This document shows, one piece after another, positions 37,688 through 45,957 of a stretch of 64,000 bases of DNA. The DNA comes from Leptogranulimonas caecicola (lineage in GTDB: Bacteria > Actinomycetota > Coriobacteriia > Coriobacteriales > Atopobiaceae). A program made the position numbers and the translations under genes. The notes beneath the pieces are model-generated. The model did not search any database, was not told the origin of the DNA, and saw only the letters and a program-made list of their open reading frames with translations. Numbering within the stretch: position 1 is the stretch's first letter; each line of letters starts with the position of its first letter. The stretch spans positions 124,001 through 188,000 of the forward strand of contig NZ_AP025285.1 of the NCBI RefSeq assembly GCF_023168405.1. The letters are read 5' to 3'.

Positions 37688-39562
37688 ATGCGCTGCGAAG
37701 GCTGCGGCACCGAGCTACCTGACAATGCAAAGTTTTGCCACCAGTGCGGACGTCCCGTGGCGGGCGCTTCCCTGCAGGATGCGACGTCAAACGTCGATAT
37801 GAATGACGCTCCCGATGTAGCGAATGTAGCAAATAATTCCAAGGGCACCCTAGACAATACCCCAGTCTCCGATGTTGCAAATGTAGTAATTAATTCCAAG
37901 GATGTCCCAGCTGACGCCCTTGGCGCTCCAGCTGGATCTTCAACTTCCGATGCTCAGAACTCCCCGGACGCTCCGGCGGAAGAGGCCGCAGAGGCTCCCC
38001 AAGGCGCCCAGCCGCAAGAAGACTTGGCAGCCACCTCGTCGCTCAAAGAGGTGGAGGCTACCCAGGTGCGTCCAGGGAGCCCCCAGGTAGAAGTAGGCGA
38101 CACGGTGCCTGTGCCCACGCCGGTTGACGCCACCAAAGAGGCCGTGCGCTTGGACCTCACCGACGAAGACCTTGTGGATTCCCTGGTCACCGACCCTTCC
38201 CGCCCCGGCTCTACCGGCCGCATGCGCGTCTATGCGGCGCCGGATCCCATCGCAGAAGAGCAGGCTGCCGAGAAAAACCACCGCCTGGGCCTCATCACCG
38301 CCGCCGTCCTGTTTGTGGCGGCGCTGGCGATGCTCGCGGCCTTTGTCACCTGGCGCATGGAGATCTGGGGCGGCAAGACGCTGCCCGACACCGTGGGCAT
38401 GGACCAGGCCGCGGCCACTTCCTTGCTGGAAGGGGAGGGCTTCTCGGTAGCCACCACAGAAGTGGTGAGCGACAACGCTGTGGGCAAAGTGGTGTCCCAG
38501 GAGCCGGCGGGCTCCAGGCGCGTGGATCCCGGCAGCGTGGTGGCGCTGGGCATCGGCGTGGAACGGTCGGTGCCCGAGGTGGAGGGCATGGCCCTGGAAG
38601 ACGCCAAGGAGGCGCTGCACGACCGCTCCATCGATCACGTGCGCGTGGAATATGAGAATTCTGACAATGAAAAAGGCACAGTCATCGCGGTGACGCCTTC
38701 GGCCGGGTCGGTAGTGGCGGCCGACGAGATGGTGACCCTGGTGGTGGCCCAGCCCTATACGGTGCCTGACGTGGTGGGCCTCAGCGAGGACGATGCCAAG
38801 GAGGCTGTCGAGCGCGCCGGCCTCACCTATGAGACGGTGATGGTGGCCAGCGACCAGGATCCGGGCACGGTGGTCTCGGCAGACCCTGCGGTCGGGTCTG
38901 AGCTCAAAGCCAACTCCAAGGTGACGCTCACGGTGTCGTCGCCCTATCCGGCCAGCCCCTACGCGGCGTTGGAGTACCTCCACTGCGCGCCCAAGGACCT
39001 CTCCACCTACCTGCGCCAACAGGGCTATAGCCTGCTCTACGGCGCAACCCGCGACGACGTGGTTGCCGCCACCTGGGCCGGCTCTGCCGCAAGCCCGCAG
39101 GTGGTCATTGGGCCCAATCCCTTTGCCGAGTACCGCGGCTTCCAGTTCTGGGCCACCGACGGCTTGGCCGCCGGCGCTCAAATCCAGGGCGTGCGCCTGA
39201 CCTTTGACCAAGACTCCGCTCCCGACGCCGCAGGCGCCCTCAAGGTGGACCAAGCCACGGTCAACACCCTCATGGAGGCCTGCGGGCTGAAGACCTCCTC
39301 GGGCACCACCACCACAGCTACGCCACAGACGCTGGCGCCCAAAGCCTCCCAGGCCCCAGAATTCATCGCCAAGGCCGGCACCCAGGGTTCCGACACCTGG
39401 GCCATTGTGGTCTGGCGCGCCAACGATCAAGTCCTGGCCGCCGTCTGCGTCGCACCCACCCAAACGCTGGAGACAAACCTCTCGGCTGCCGGCATCAGCC
39501 TGGACGCCTACGAGGGCTCCATGGCCAACCTGGCCGCCACCCAACTGCTCATAAAGGGGTAA
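37688..39562 (+). CDS. Zinc-ribbon, membrane, PASTA-domain protein
   Basis: 624 residues; the ATG at 37688 (AAGGAG upstream) begins a zinc ribbon (C-E-G-C-G ... C-H-Q-C-G, residues 3-20). A disordered acidic Pro/Ala region follows, with a short tandem duplication (near 40-70, D-V-A-N-V repeated). A membrane segment lies near 202-224 (L-G-L-I-T-A-A-V-L-F-V-A). Outside are three PASTA-like repeats (about 230-425: L-P-D-T-V-G-M, V-P-E-V-E-G-M, V-P-D-V-V-G-L) and a C-terminal domain of unknown fold. PASTA repeats bind muropeptides in PknB-type kinases, but here there is no kinase domain, so a wall-sensing or structural role is inferred. Confidence 0.8.
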   Translation: MRCEGCGTELPDNAKFCHQCGRPVAGASLQDATSNVDMNDAPDVANVANNSKGTLDNTPVSDVANVVINSKDVPADALGAPAGSSTSDAQNSPDAPAEEAAEAPQGAQPQEDLAATSSLKEVEATQVRPGSPQVEVGDTVPVPTPVDATKEAVRLDLTDEDLVDSLVTDPSRPGSTGRMRVYAAPDPIAEEQAAEKNHRLGLITAAVLFVAALAMLAAFVTWRMEIWGGKTLPDTVGMDQAAATSLLEGEGFSVATTEVVSDNAVGKVVSQEPAGSRRVDPGSVVALGIGVERSVPEVEGMALEDAKEALHDRSIDHVRVEYENSDNEKGTVIAVTPSAGSVVAADEMVTLVVAQPYTVPDVVGLSEDDAKEAVERAGLTYETVMVASDQDPGTVVSADPAVGSELKANSKVTLTVSSPYPASPYAALEYLHCAPKDLSTYLRQQGYSLLYGATRDDVVAATWAGSAASPQVVIGPNPFAEYRGFQFWATDGLAAGAQIQGVRLTFDQDSAPDAAGALKVDQATVNTLMEACGLKTSSGTTTTATPQTLAPKASQAPEFIAKAGTQGSDTWAIVVWRANDQVLAAVCVAPTQTLETNLSAAGISLDAYEGSMANLAATQLLIKG

Positions 39563-39567
39563 CCGTG

Positions 39568-39768
39568 ATGACTCCTCACGTTTCTGCTGCCGAGAAACCC
39601 GCGCCTTCCCCTAAGAAACCGGCTGCCAGCAGCGGCGCTTCTCGGCAAGAAAAAGTCTCTGCCAGCGAGTTTTGCCGGGCAGAGACAGAAGATGACGACG
39701 GCTACGATCCTTGGAGCGACCGCCCGCCTGCGCGCGAGTCTCTCTGGGAAGAGGATCCCTGGCGCTAG
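39568..39768 (+). CDS. Small acidic/Pro-rich protein
   Basis: 66 residues beginning at ATG 39568, directly after the PASTA gene (5 bp). It is Pro/Ser/Ala-rich at the start, acidic at the end (E-D-D-D-G-Y-D-P-W-S-D). No family recognised. It contains two inverted TTCTCGGCA copies (39588 and 39639), which may force part of its composition. It could be a real small gene or a by-product of that motif region. Confidence 0.4.
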   Translation: MTPHVSAAEKPAPSPKKPAASSGASRQEKVSASEFCRAETEDDDGYDPWSDRPPARESLWEEDPWR

Positions 39769-39832
39769 GAGCCTGCCGCTTCTTGGACGCGGCGCCGCGT
39801 AGGTGGGCCCGCAGGTGAGCGCAGCGCTGACA

Positions 39833-40474
39833 CTAACGAAGTACCAGCCAGAGGATGAGGGCCACTAAGAGCGTTGCGGCCACCAGCACGGCCAGGATGG
39901 CGGCCGTGCGGGCGCGCTGTTGCTTCTGGCTGGCGAAAAGGTCGCGTCGTCCTTTGGGAACCTCCAAGTATTGGCCGTATTTGAGCTCTTTTTTGAAGCG
40001 TTGCTCGTCTGCCCGGCTGCGGCGGTAGCCACTGTCTGAGAAGGCGGAGCCGCGGCGGGTGGTGTAGCCGCTCTCATGGGAGTAGTCGATGGAAGACTCA
40101 AAGTCGTCCTCGTCCATGCGGTTGATGGCGGCTTGGGTGCGATGGGGCACCGGCTCGCGCACATAGGCCCCTCGGGGGTTGGAAGGCTCCCGATAGCTGG
40201 AGCTGTACCCGCTATGGGGAGCGGCGTTTTGCGGGCGGGGTTGCCCGGTAGTGGGCGGGGCCGCAGGGGAGCGATGGTGGGCGTCCCCCTCAAAACTGGG
40301 GTCGTAAGCCGCAGGGTCGTTTTGAGGCAATGGGGCCGAGACGGTCTCTGGAGCACCCGCGAAGGGAGGCTCGGCCAGGCCTTCCACCAGATCGCGCCCT
40401 AGGTCTTCTGGCACGCGATGGGTGGGAACCGAATCATGCTGTAAAAGATCGTCGTCGCGCTCGTGCGCTGCCAT
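39833..40474 (-). CDS. Single-pass C-terminal membrane protein
   Basis: 213 residues; start ATG 40474 is supported by CTGGAGGCAGCC. The protein is hydrophilic and Pro/Ser/Arg/Glu-rich, probably disordered, up to about residue 185, then ends in one membrane helix (A-A-I-L-A-V-L-V-A-A-T-L-L-V-A-L-I-L-W). It is therefore tail-anchored with most of the protein in the cytoplasm. No family recognised. Convergent with the small gene at 39568. Confidence 0.65.
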   Translation of the reverse strand: MAAHERDDDLLQHDSVPTHRVPEDLGRDLVEGLAEPPFAGAPETVSAPLPQNDPAAYDPSFEGDAHHRSPAAPPTTGQPRPQNAAPHSGYSSSYREPSNPRGAYVREPVPHRTQAAINRMDEDDFESSIDYSHESGYTTRRGSAFSDSGYRRSRADEQRFKKELKYGQYLEVPKGRRDLFASQKQQRARTAAILAVLVAATLLVALILWLVLR

Positions 40475-40670
40475 GGCTGCCTCCAGAGATTGCACGCCTT
40501 TGCACAAAAGCCGCAAAGGTCGTCACCGATCTATTCTAGGAGATGCTTCCCCGCCTGCCGAGGTCAAGCCAGCTTCTGCGAGCGAAAGGCAATAAATGCC
40601 CAGAGATCTTGAGGGACTGTAAGCAGTAGGCGCTTTTGCTTCCGGGTTAAGGGCCGTGGCTCTAAAGCCT

Positions 40671-41396
40671 TCAGCGCATAAGCCCTTCGCCCAGTACTCT
40701 GGTGGTGATGTGGAAGGAGTTGCCTTCGCTCAAAAAGACGGCCTCAGAGTAGTCCAAGGCGACTCCCTGCTCGTCGTAGACCATGGTGGTCACCTTGAAG
40801 AGTGGCTCCTCGGGCTGTACGTCCAACAGGGCGCAGAGGTTGGTGGTGGCCCGCAGGATCTCGATGGTGCGGTCTGCTTCCAGGGCCGGGCGACCCATCT
40901 CGTCGAAGGTGGAGTAGAGCGAGTGGACGGTGAGATCCACCGAAGCAAGCTCTGGGAAATACTCGCAGGGAGTGCAGTTGGTGAGAAAGACGAAGGGCTT
41001 TCCGTCGGCATAGCGCAGGCGGACGGTGCGGTAGACCGGCGCACCGGGGGCGATGCCCAGGCGGCGGGCTTCCAGGTCGCTGGCGCCTACCGTGCAAAAC
41101 CTGATGATCTTGGTCTCCGGGAAGCTGGTGTTGGCGCCGCGCTCCTCATAATAGCTGCGCAGCGTGGTGGCGTAGCCCTGGGGCACGCGCCTGCGGGCCA
41201 CCACATAGCCGCCTGCCACGGCCTCCAAGAATCCCTCGCGGGCCAAAAGCTCCACGGCGCGCTTGACCGTGGGCGCGCTCACCCCATAGGTCTCCGCCAA
41301 ATCCGATTGGGAGGGAATGAGCTCCCCCACGGCATAGCCGCCGTTTTCGATAAGACCTCTAAGGTCGTCCTTGATCATGAGATAGGCAGAACCCAT
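40671..41396 (-). CDS. GntR-family regulator with UTRA domain (regulator 1)
   Basis: 241 residues. The N-terminal winged helix (about 5-70: G-E-L-I-P-S-Q-S-D-L-A-E-T-Y-G-V-S-A-P-T-V-K) is the HutC-type reader. The UTRA effector domain fills about 85-235 and should bind a sugar phosphate. It stands alone on its strand. Operator candidates are seen: a palindrome ATTGGG-GA-CCCAAT at 41412-41425, 16 bp upstream of the start, and CTTACAAG words at 41442 and 41475 which are also found near the PTS promoter at 47971. It is a paralogue of the regulator at 42373. Confidence 0.88.
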   Translation of the reverse strand: MGSAYLMIKDDLRGLIENGGYAVGELIPSQSDLAETYGVSAPTVKRAVELLAREGFLEAVAGGYVVARRRVPQGYATTLRSYYEERGANTSFPETKIIRFCTVGASDLEARRLGIAPGAPVYRTVRLRYADGKPFVFLTNCTPCEYFPELASVDLTVHSLYSTFDEMGRPALEADRTIEILRATTNLCALLDVQPEEPLFKVTTMVYDEQGVALDYSEAVFLSEGNSFHITTRVLGEGLMR

Positions 41397-41411
41397 AGTC
41401 GCTCTTTTCCA

Positions 41412-41617
41412 ATTGGGGACCCAATGCCAACGAGGGTCGAGCTTACAAGAACCAAACCGCCAATATAGACATAACTTACAAGAAGCTGCGTAGGCCTGCG
41501 AGGGTGCGAATAGGGAAAAAGGGATGCGTTATGGTAAATAACCTCGCGTGCCTCGACTATAGTAAGAGAGTCTACAGGTCGTCGAACCTCCCATGCCCTT
41601 CTTTTGCTAGGTGTAAC
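41412..41617. promoter_or_regulatory. Candidate operators between regulator 1 and the helical-repeat gene
   Basis: ATTGGGGACCCAAT (41412-41425) is an interrupted palindrome. CTTACAAG lies at 41442-41449 and 41475-41482, CTTACATAA at 41609-41617. The last two words recur in the 48-kb PTS/deoC promoter gap. No gene is seen in the 330-bp stretch. Confidence 0.5.
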
Positions 41618-41728
41618 ACTTACATAAACAGAACGTACGGATTAAAATCCTGACAAATGGAGAAGCCTCCTCGCCACCCTTCCCAGAGTAGCGCATCTGC
41701 CCGTTCTAGATAACGATTGAGAGCGTCC

Positions 41729-42328
41729 ATGAACCCCTTCATCTGGATCCTTCTGGCCTGCGTCGCAGGACTTCTTATAGCCCACCAGGTAGCCATGCGC
41801 GTCATTGCCGCACGGGCCCAGCGGCGCATGGATGCAGACGGGCCCGAGGCCTTGCTCGACTATCTAGACGGTCGGTGGCCCAACAGGCTGATGCCGGCCT
41901 ACAACCTCAACTACATGAGGTTCGCCGCCTATAGGCGGCTGGGCGACGCCCGCCATGCCGATAAGACCTTCAGCACGCTGCTCGCCCAGTCTTCTGCGGG
42001 TCGTCAACGCGTCGATCTCCTGGTGAAGGGCTTCGAGTATTACCTGGCTCGAAAAGACGAGACCCAAGTGCGCAGCCTGCTAGAGCGGATGGCAGAGACG
42101 GCAAACACCCAAGCCCTTGCCAAAGAGCTCCAAGCGGTGGCAGACATCGTGCTTGATGGCAGCACTGCCTATATCGACCAGATGAAGCGCCAGATGGAGG
42201 GCGCAGACCTCCCCACACGCCTGCGTCTGCTGCGCCTTCTGGCTCTCCAATACGACAGCCAAGGCGACGCGGAGGCGGCCAAAGCGGCTCGCGAGGAAGC
42301 TGCGCGCCTCTCTCGAGTCATGGCCTAG
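41729..42328 (+). CDS. Membrane-anchored helical protein (TPR-like)
   Basis: 199 residues from ATG 41729 (an earlier TTG at 41717 is possible; no strong ribosome site). One N-terminal membrane helix (I-L-L-A-C-V-A-G-L-L-I-A near 5-20), then a soluble all-helical domain with aromatic/alanine spacing like tetratricopeptide repeats (Y-L-D-G-R-W-P-N, Y-R-R-L-G-D-A-R-H-A, F-E-Y-Y-L-A-R-K-D). No family recognised. It lies between the two GntR genes but on the opposite strand. A TGCCGATAA copy lies inside (41956). Confidence 0.6.
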   Translation: MNPFIWILLACVAGLLIAHQVAMRVIAARAQRRMDADGPEALLDYLDGRWPNRLMPAYNLNYMRFAAYRRLGDARHADKTFSTLLAQSSAGRQRVDLLVKGFEYYLARKDETQVRSLLERMAETANTQALAKELQAVADIVLDGSTAYIDQMKRQMEGADLPTRLRLLRLLALQYDSQGDAEAAKAAREEAARLSRVMA

Positions 42329-42372
42329 GGCCAAGGGGCTGCAGCGACCTCTTAAGGCGCCTGGCGGCAGGG

Positions 42373-43179
42373 TTAGCTTTGCTCGGCAGCTGCAGGGTCT
42401 ATAGGGTCGATCATGTCTGAGGGCAGCACCAGGGCTGAGGGCTCCTCTGCGCCCACCGTGAACTCGAAGCTGTTGTTGCGGCCTCGGTATGTGGAAATAG
42501 AGTATTCCACCATGCGGTTGTCTTGGGCCCTGCCAAAGGTTTGGAAGTGGAAGAGCGGGTCGCCAATGGGCAGGTCGAGCAGCGTGGCCGAGGAAGCGTC
42601 GGCCTTCATGACCTCCAGGCGCCGGGTGATGGTGCGCACCGGCCGACCAAGGTCGCTCATGCGCTGGTAGAGGCCTACTTGGGAAAAATCGGCGTTCAAA
42701 AAACCAGGGTAGAGCTCGGAGGGCAGATAGTGCTCCATGAACACATGGGGTATCTCGTCCACATAGCGCAAGCGCACCAGCTTTATCACCGGATCGCCGG
42801 CAGCCAGCTCCAATGCGCGGGCGATGCCCTCGGAGGCCTCTTCGATCTTAGCCAGGATGGGCATGGTGCGCACGCTGTGGCCTGCCCGGCGCAACTCCTC
42901 CTCAAAGCTTTGCAACCCTGAATCTGCCTGGTAGCCACCCGGCTTTTTGGGGTCTGCGTCTGGACTGGTGGGTTTGGTGACGATGGTGCCCCGTCGACGC
43001 CGCCGTTCCAGGTAGCCTTCGTCCACCAAGATTTGCAACGCCTGGCGCATGGTGGGGCGGCTTACGCCGTATTGTTTGGCAAGGTCCGTCTCTGAGGGGA
43101 TAAGGTCGCCCTCAGAGTAGGTACCGTCGCTGATCTTGGCAAAAAGATCATCTTTGATGTTGCGGTAAAGCGTCCCCAT
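42373..43179 (-). CDS. GntR-family regulator with UTRA domain (regulator 2)
   Basis: 268 residues from ATG 43179. I prefer it over a GTG 12 bp earlier, because M-G-T-L-Y-R-N-I-K-D-D aligns with the start of regulator 1 (M-G-S-A-Y-L-M-I-K-D-D). Reader helix near 30-52 (P-S-E-T-D-L-A-K-Q-Y-G-V-S-R-P-T). A basic linker (R-R-R-R-G) leads into UTRA, about 90-250. The gap upstream, before rpe, holds GCCCTTAAGA and CTTAAG words, also found in the PTS leader. It probably controls the PTS-ManA-epimerase operon whose last gene lies 148 bp upstream. Confidence 0.88.
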   Translation of the reverse strand: MGTLYRNIKDDLFAKISDGTYSEGDLIPSETDLAKQYGVSRPTMRQALQILVDEGYLERRRRRGTIVTKPTSPDADPKKPGGYQADSGLQSFEEELRRAGHSVRTMPILAKIEEASEGIARALELAAGDPVIKLVRLRYVDEIPHVFMEHYLPSELYPGFLNADFSQVGLYQRMSDLGRPVRTITRRLEVMKADASSATLLDLPIGDPLFHFQTFGRAQDNRMVEYSISTYRGRNNSFEFTVGAEEPSALVLPSDMIDPIDPAAAEQS

Positions 43180-43251
43180 AGTGGTGTTCACAGCCGGCCT
43201 GCGATTCTAAGACGACTGCCCGCCTCCTTTTCATGCCTCTTGGGTATCGTG

Positions 43252-43296
43252 GCCCTTAAGAGGGATGTCTTAGGATGAAATATCCCTGCTCTTAAG
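43252..43296. promoter_or_regulatory. Candidate operator of regulator 2 (CTTAAG words)
   Basis: GCCCTTAAGA at 43252-43261 and CTTAAG at 43291-43296, with TCTTAG between. The ten-base form recurs, inverted, at 47863-47872 in the leader of EIIA. Confidence 0.5.
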
Positions 43297-43339
43297 AACT
43301 ATAGAGGATTGAAAGAAGTGACGGACAGTCGAGAGCGGA

Positions 43340-44005
43340 CTATGCCAGAGAAGGCTCACAGTCGAGCCTTCGTATGCGAGCCATCAGCTCGCGATAGGAC
43401 CCCGGTTTTCCAAAAAGGGCGCTGGTGCCAAGGACTGCGCCGTCGGCCCCTAAAGCGCAGACCTCTTGGATCGCAGCAGGAGAGCACGCGCCGTCGACGA
43501 TGATCTTGAAGCCGTAGTCGTCTTTGAGTTGGGCAAACTGCGCGATCTTGGGTTTGACGTAGTCAAGGAAGCTCTGGCCGGAAAACCCAGGGTTCACCGT
43601 CATGATGAGCACGTAGTCCACCAAAGGCAGACACCACTGCACCGTCTCCAAGGCCAGGCCGGGGTTCACGGCGATGCCTGGATGGGCCCCCAGCCGCGCG
43701 ATCTTGGCCAGGGTGGAGTTGATGGTCTTATCGGTCTCAGGATGCACGTAGACGATGGAGGCGCCGGCCTCGATGTAGTGCACGCATGCCTCGGCGGCGT
43801 TGGTGGCCATGAGGTGCACGTCGCAGGGCACGCTGGAGCGTGAGCATACGGCGCGGACGTCGCCTAGGCCCATGGAAGAGGTATCCACGTAGTGGCCGTC
43901 GATGACATCGAGATGCAGTAGGTCGGCGCCGGCGGCGCAGAGGGCGTCCACCTCGTCTGCCAGGTGCAAGAAGTCGGCGCACATGAGGGAGGGGCAAAGC
44001 AGCAT
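43340..44005 (-). CDS. Ribulose-phosphate 3-epimerase family enzyme
   Basis: 221 residues, TIM barrel. Family marks: P-S-L-M-C-A-D-F near residue 5, H-L-D-V-I-D-G-H-Y-V near 34 (metal ligands), H-L-M near 65, V-N-P-G-F-S-G-Q near 141 and I-V-D-G-A near 174. Generic Rpe has V-D-G-G-I at that last place, and here it is V-D-G-A-C, so a hexulose-phosphate epimerase such as an AlsE-like enzyme is possible. As the last gene of the PTS operon (14 bp after manA), a role in hexose or ketose catabolism is more likely than housekeeping. RBS GAGAGGAG. Confidence 0.8.
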   Translation of the reverse strand: MLLCPSLMCADFLHLADEVDALCAAGADLLHLDVIDGHYVDTSSMGLGDVRAVCSRSSVPCDVHLMATNAAEACVHYIEAGASIVYVHPETDKTINSTLAKIARLGAHPGIAVNPGLALETVQWCLPLVDYVLIMTVNPGFSGQSFLDYVKPKIAQFAQLKDDYGFKIIVDGACSPAAIQEVCALGADGAVLGTSALFGKPGSYRELMARIRRLDCEPSLA

Positions 44006-44019
44006 GGCGGGTCTCCTCT

Positions 44020-44949
44020 CTAAGCGGTGGTCATCATACAGGTGAGCTGGCCTGTGAAAGTCGCGGCGCAGCCTTTGGGAACCAAGAAGTGGTCGCCCAC
44101 CTTCACGGGCCTGCCGTTGACCTGGCCGGACCCGCGTACGACGCTCACGAGCTCATAGGCGTCTTCGCAAAGGGTGAAGGAGCCCTCGTCCACTGCCAGC
44201 TTCTCGATCTTGAAAGAGGGGCAGTCGATGTAGCAGGTGCGCTCCCAGCCATCCTTGGCCTCCACTGCGTCGGTGTGGCGGGAGGCGTTGAGATCCGGCC
44301 CGTACTCCACTGACTCCAGCGCCTCCTTCAGCTGAAGGGGGCGCCTGTTGCCTTGGGCATCGGTGCGGTCGTAGTCGTAGAAGCGATAGGTCACATTGGT
44401 GGCCTGCTGCACCTCGTAGACGATGACGTTTTTGCCGCAGGCGTGCAGGGTCCCTGCCGGCACGTAGACAAAGTCGTCCTTTCGCACGCAGAGGCGGCGC
44501 AAAAGCTCATCCCACTGGCCGCTCTCGATACGGTGCCGCATGTCGCGCTCGTCTGCGGCGTTGTGGCCAAAGACGATAGAGGACCCAGGCTGGGCTTCCA
44601 GGAAATACCAGGCCTCGTTTTTGCCATAGGGAAACCCCTTGGCGCGCGCGACGCTGTCTGTGGGGTGCACCTGGATGGAAAGGTCCTGCTCGGGGCAGAG
44701 CATGGAGACGATGAGAGGGAAGGGGCGATCGGTGTCCCCAAACCATTCCGGATGCTCTTTCCACAGCTCGCCTAAGGTGGCTCCCTGGTAAGGGCCATCT
44801 GAAACGGCCGTGGAGCCGTCAGGTTGGTCGGCGAAGGCCCAGGCTTGGCCCACCTGGTCGCTGGGCCATTCGTAGCCGTAGTAATCCTTGATGGTGGTGC
44901 CTCCCCAGACGGTGTCGTGGGGGATCGGGGTGAAAAAGAGGGGGTCCAT
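44020..44949 (-). CDS. manA: Mannose-6-phosphate isomerase, class I-like
   Basis: 309 residues from ATG 44949 (AGGAG upstream; the longer frame has no site). Zinc-dependent cupin isomerase of the short bacterial type: V-W-G-G-T near 15, I-Q-V-H-P-T near 92 and G-K-N-E-A-W-Y near 108 (metal ligands), Y-V-P-A-G-T-L-H near 166. It interconverts aldose and ketose 6-phosphates. Its place in the PTS operon suggests it handles the incoming sugar phosphate, together with the epimerase. A second, different isomerase of this family is at 49131. Confidence 0.86.
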   Translation of the reverse strand: MDPLFFTPIPHDTVWGGTTIKDYYGYEWPSDQVGQAWAFADQPDGSTAVSDGPYQGATLGELWKEHPEWFGDTDRPFPLIVSMLCPEQDLSIQVHPTDSVARAKGFPYGKNEAWYFLEAQPGSSIVFGHNAADERDMRHRIESGQWDELLRRLCVRKDDFVYVPAGTLHACGKNVIVYEVQQATNVTYRFYDYDRTDAQGNRRPLQLKEALESVEYGPDLNASRHTDAVEAKDGWERTCYIDCPSFKIEKLAVDEGSFTLCEDAYELVSVVRGSGQVNGRPVKVGDHFLVPKGCAATFTGQLTCMMTTA

Positions 44950-44981
44950 GGAAACTCCTAGGGGCGCAGGGAGACAAAAAG

Positions 44982-45014
44982 GCGCCGGCAGCATTGGAGG
45001 TTGGCTGCCGGCGC
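44982..45014 (-). terminator. Attenuator-like hairpin between EIID and manA
   Basis: Perfect 11-bp stem GCGCCGGCAGC (44982-44992) with 45004-45014. Read on the minus strand it ends in TTTTT, like a terminator, so expression of manA and the epimerase may be lower than that of the PTS genes. Confidence 0.8.
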
Positions 45015-45091
45015 AAAGGTTGGGGAGGGTCGTTCGGGGTACGGCCCTAAAGGTAGCTGGCCGGACGCTGCGCGATCAGTGCGCGCGGGGC

Positions 45092-45937
45092 TTAGAGGAA
45101 CCCGATGACGCAGCAGATGATGACAGCTACAACGAGGACCAGAAGGACCTTCATGGCGCTCCACTGCTTCTTGTTGAGCATCCACCAGGTCACCAGGGTG
45201 ACGATGAGGGCCAACAGGCAAGGGAAGACGCCGTCCAGGGTGTCCTGGAGGGGGCCCATCTCGGTGCCATAGGGGATCTGGACGATGGTGGAGACCGCCA
45301 CCATCGAGGCTGCCAGCGTGCCTACCACGATGATGCCCAGCACGTTGATGGCGTCCATGATGCGCATGGAGGTCTCGCCCACCAGGGTGTCGATGGAGCT
45401 CAAGCCCAGCTTGTAGCCATAGCGGAACAAGCCGTAGGAGATGGCCAGGCCGCAGATGAGCCAGGTGACGATGTAGAAGATCGGGCCGGCCACAGAGCCG
45501 TTGGCTGCCAGGCTCATGCCGATGGAGAGCAGGGTGGGGACGAAGATGCCCTGGATGATGGAGTCGCCGATGCCTGCCAGCGGTCCCATGAGGGCGGTCT
45601 TAACCGAGGTGGGCATCTCCTCGGGGATGGGATCGCCCAAAGCGATGCCCTCCTCCATGGACGCCACGATGCCGTTGATGATGGTGCCCACCTGAGGCTC
45701 GGTGTTGTAGAACTGGGAGTGGCGGAGCAGCAGGCGCTTCTTGCCCTCGGGATCGTCTTTGTAGAACTTGTCGGCGAAATCGCAGTAGGACCAGGCAAAG
45801 CCGTGGGACTCCAGTTTCTCGTAGGAGCTGGAGGAGAACCAACCTACCTGCCAGCGGTACCAAAGCATGTTGAGATCATGCTTGTTCATGCCGATCTTGC
45901 CATCTTCGCGCTTGATTACGGGTTCGTTATTAGACAT
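45092..45937 (-). CDS. PTS system, mannose-family EIID
   Basis: 281 residues. The cytoplasmic start (D-L-N-M-L-W-Y-R-W-Q-V-G-W, H-G-F-A-W-S-Y) is followed by the EIID signatures (N-T-E-P-Q-V-G-T-I-I-N-G, then M-G-P-L-A-G-I-G-D-S-I near 117) and about five hydrophobic segments towards the end. With EIIC it forms the sugar channel in the membrane. Good RBS (GAGAGGAGAG). The fourth PTS gene in the order A-B-C-D, 20 bp after EIIC. Confidence 0.92.
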   Translation of the reverse strand: MSNNEPVIKREDGKIGMNKHDLNMLWYRWQVGWFSSSSYEKLESHGFAWSYCDFADKFYKDDPEGKKRLLLRHSQFYNTEPQVGTIINGIVASMEEGIALGDPIPEEMPTSVKTALMGPLAGIGDSIIQGIFVPTLLSIGMSLAANGSVAGPIFYIVTWLICGLAISYGLFRYGYKLGLSSIDTLVGETSMRIMDAINVLGIIVVGTLAASMVAVSTIVQIPYGTEMGPLQDTLDGVFPCLLALIVTLVTWWMLNKKQWSAMKVLLVLVVAVIICCVIGFL

Positions 45938-45957
45938 TGTCTCTCTCCTCTCTCAGC

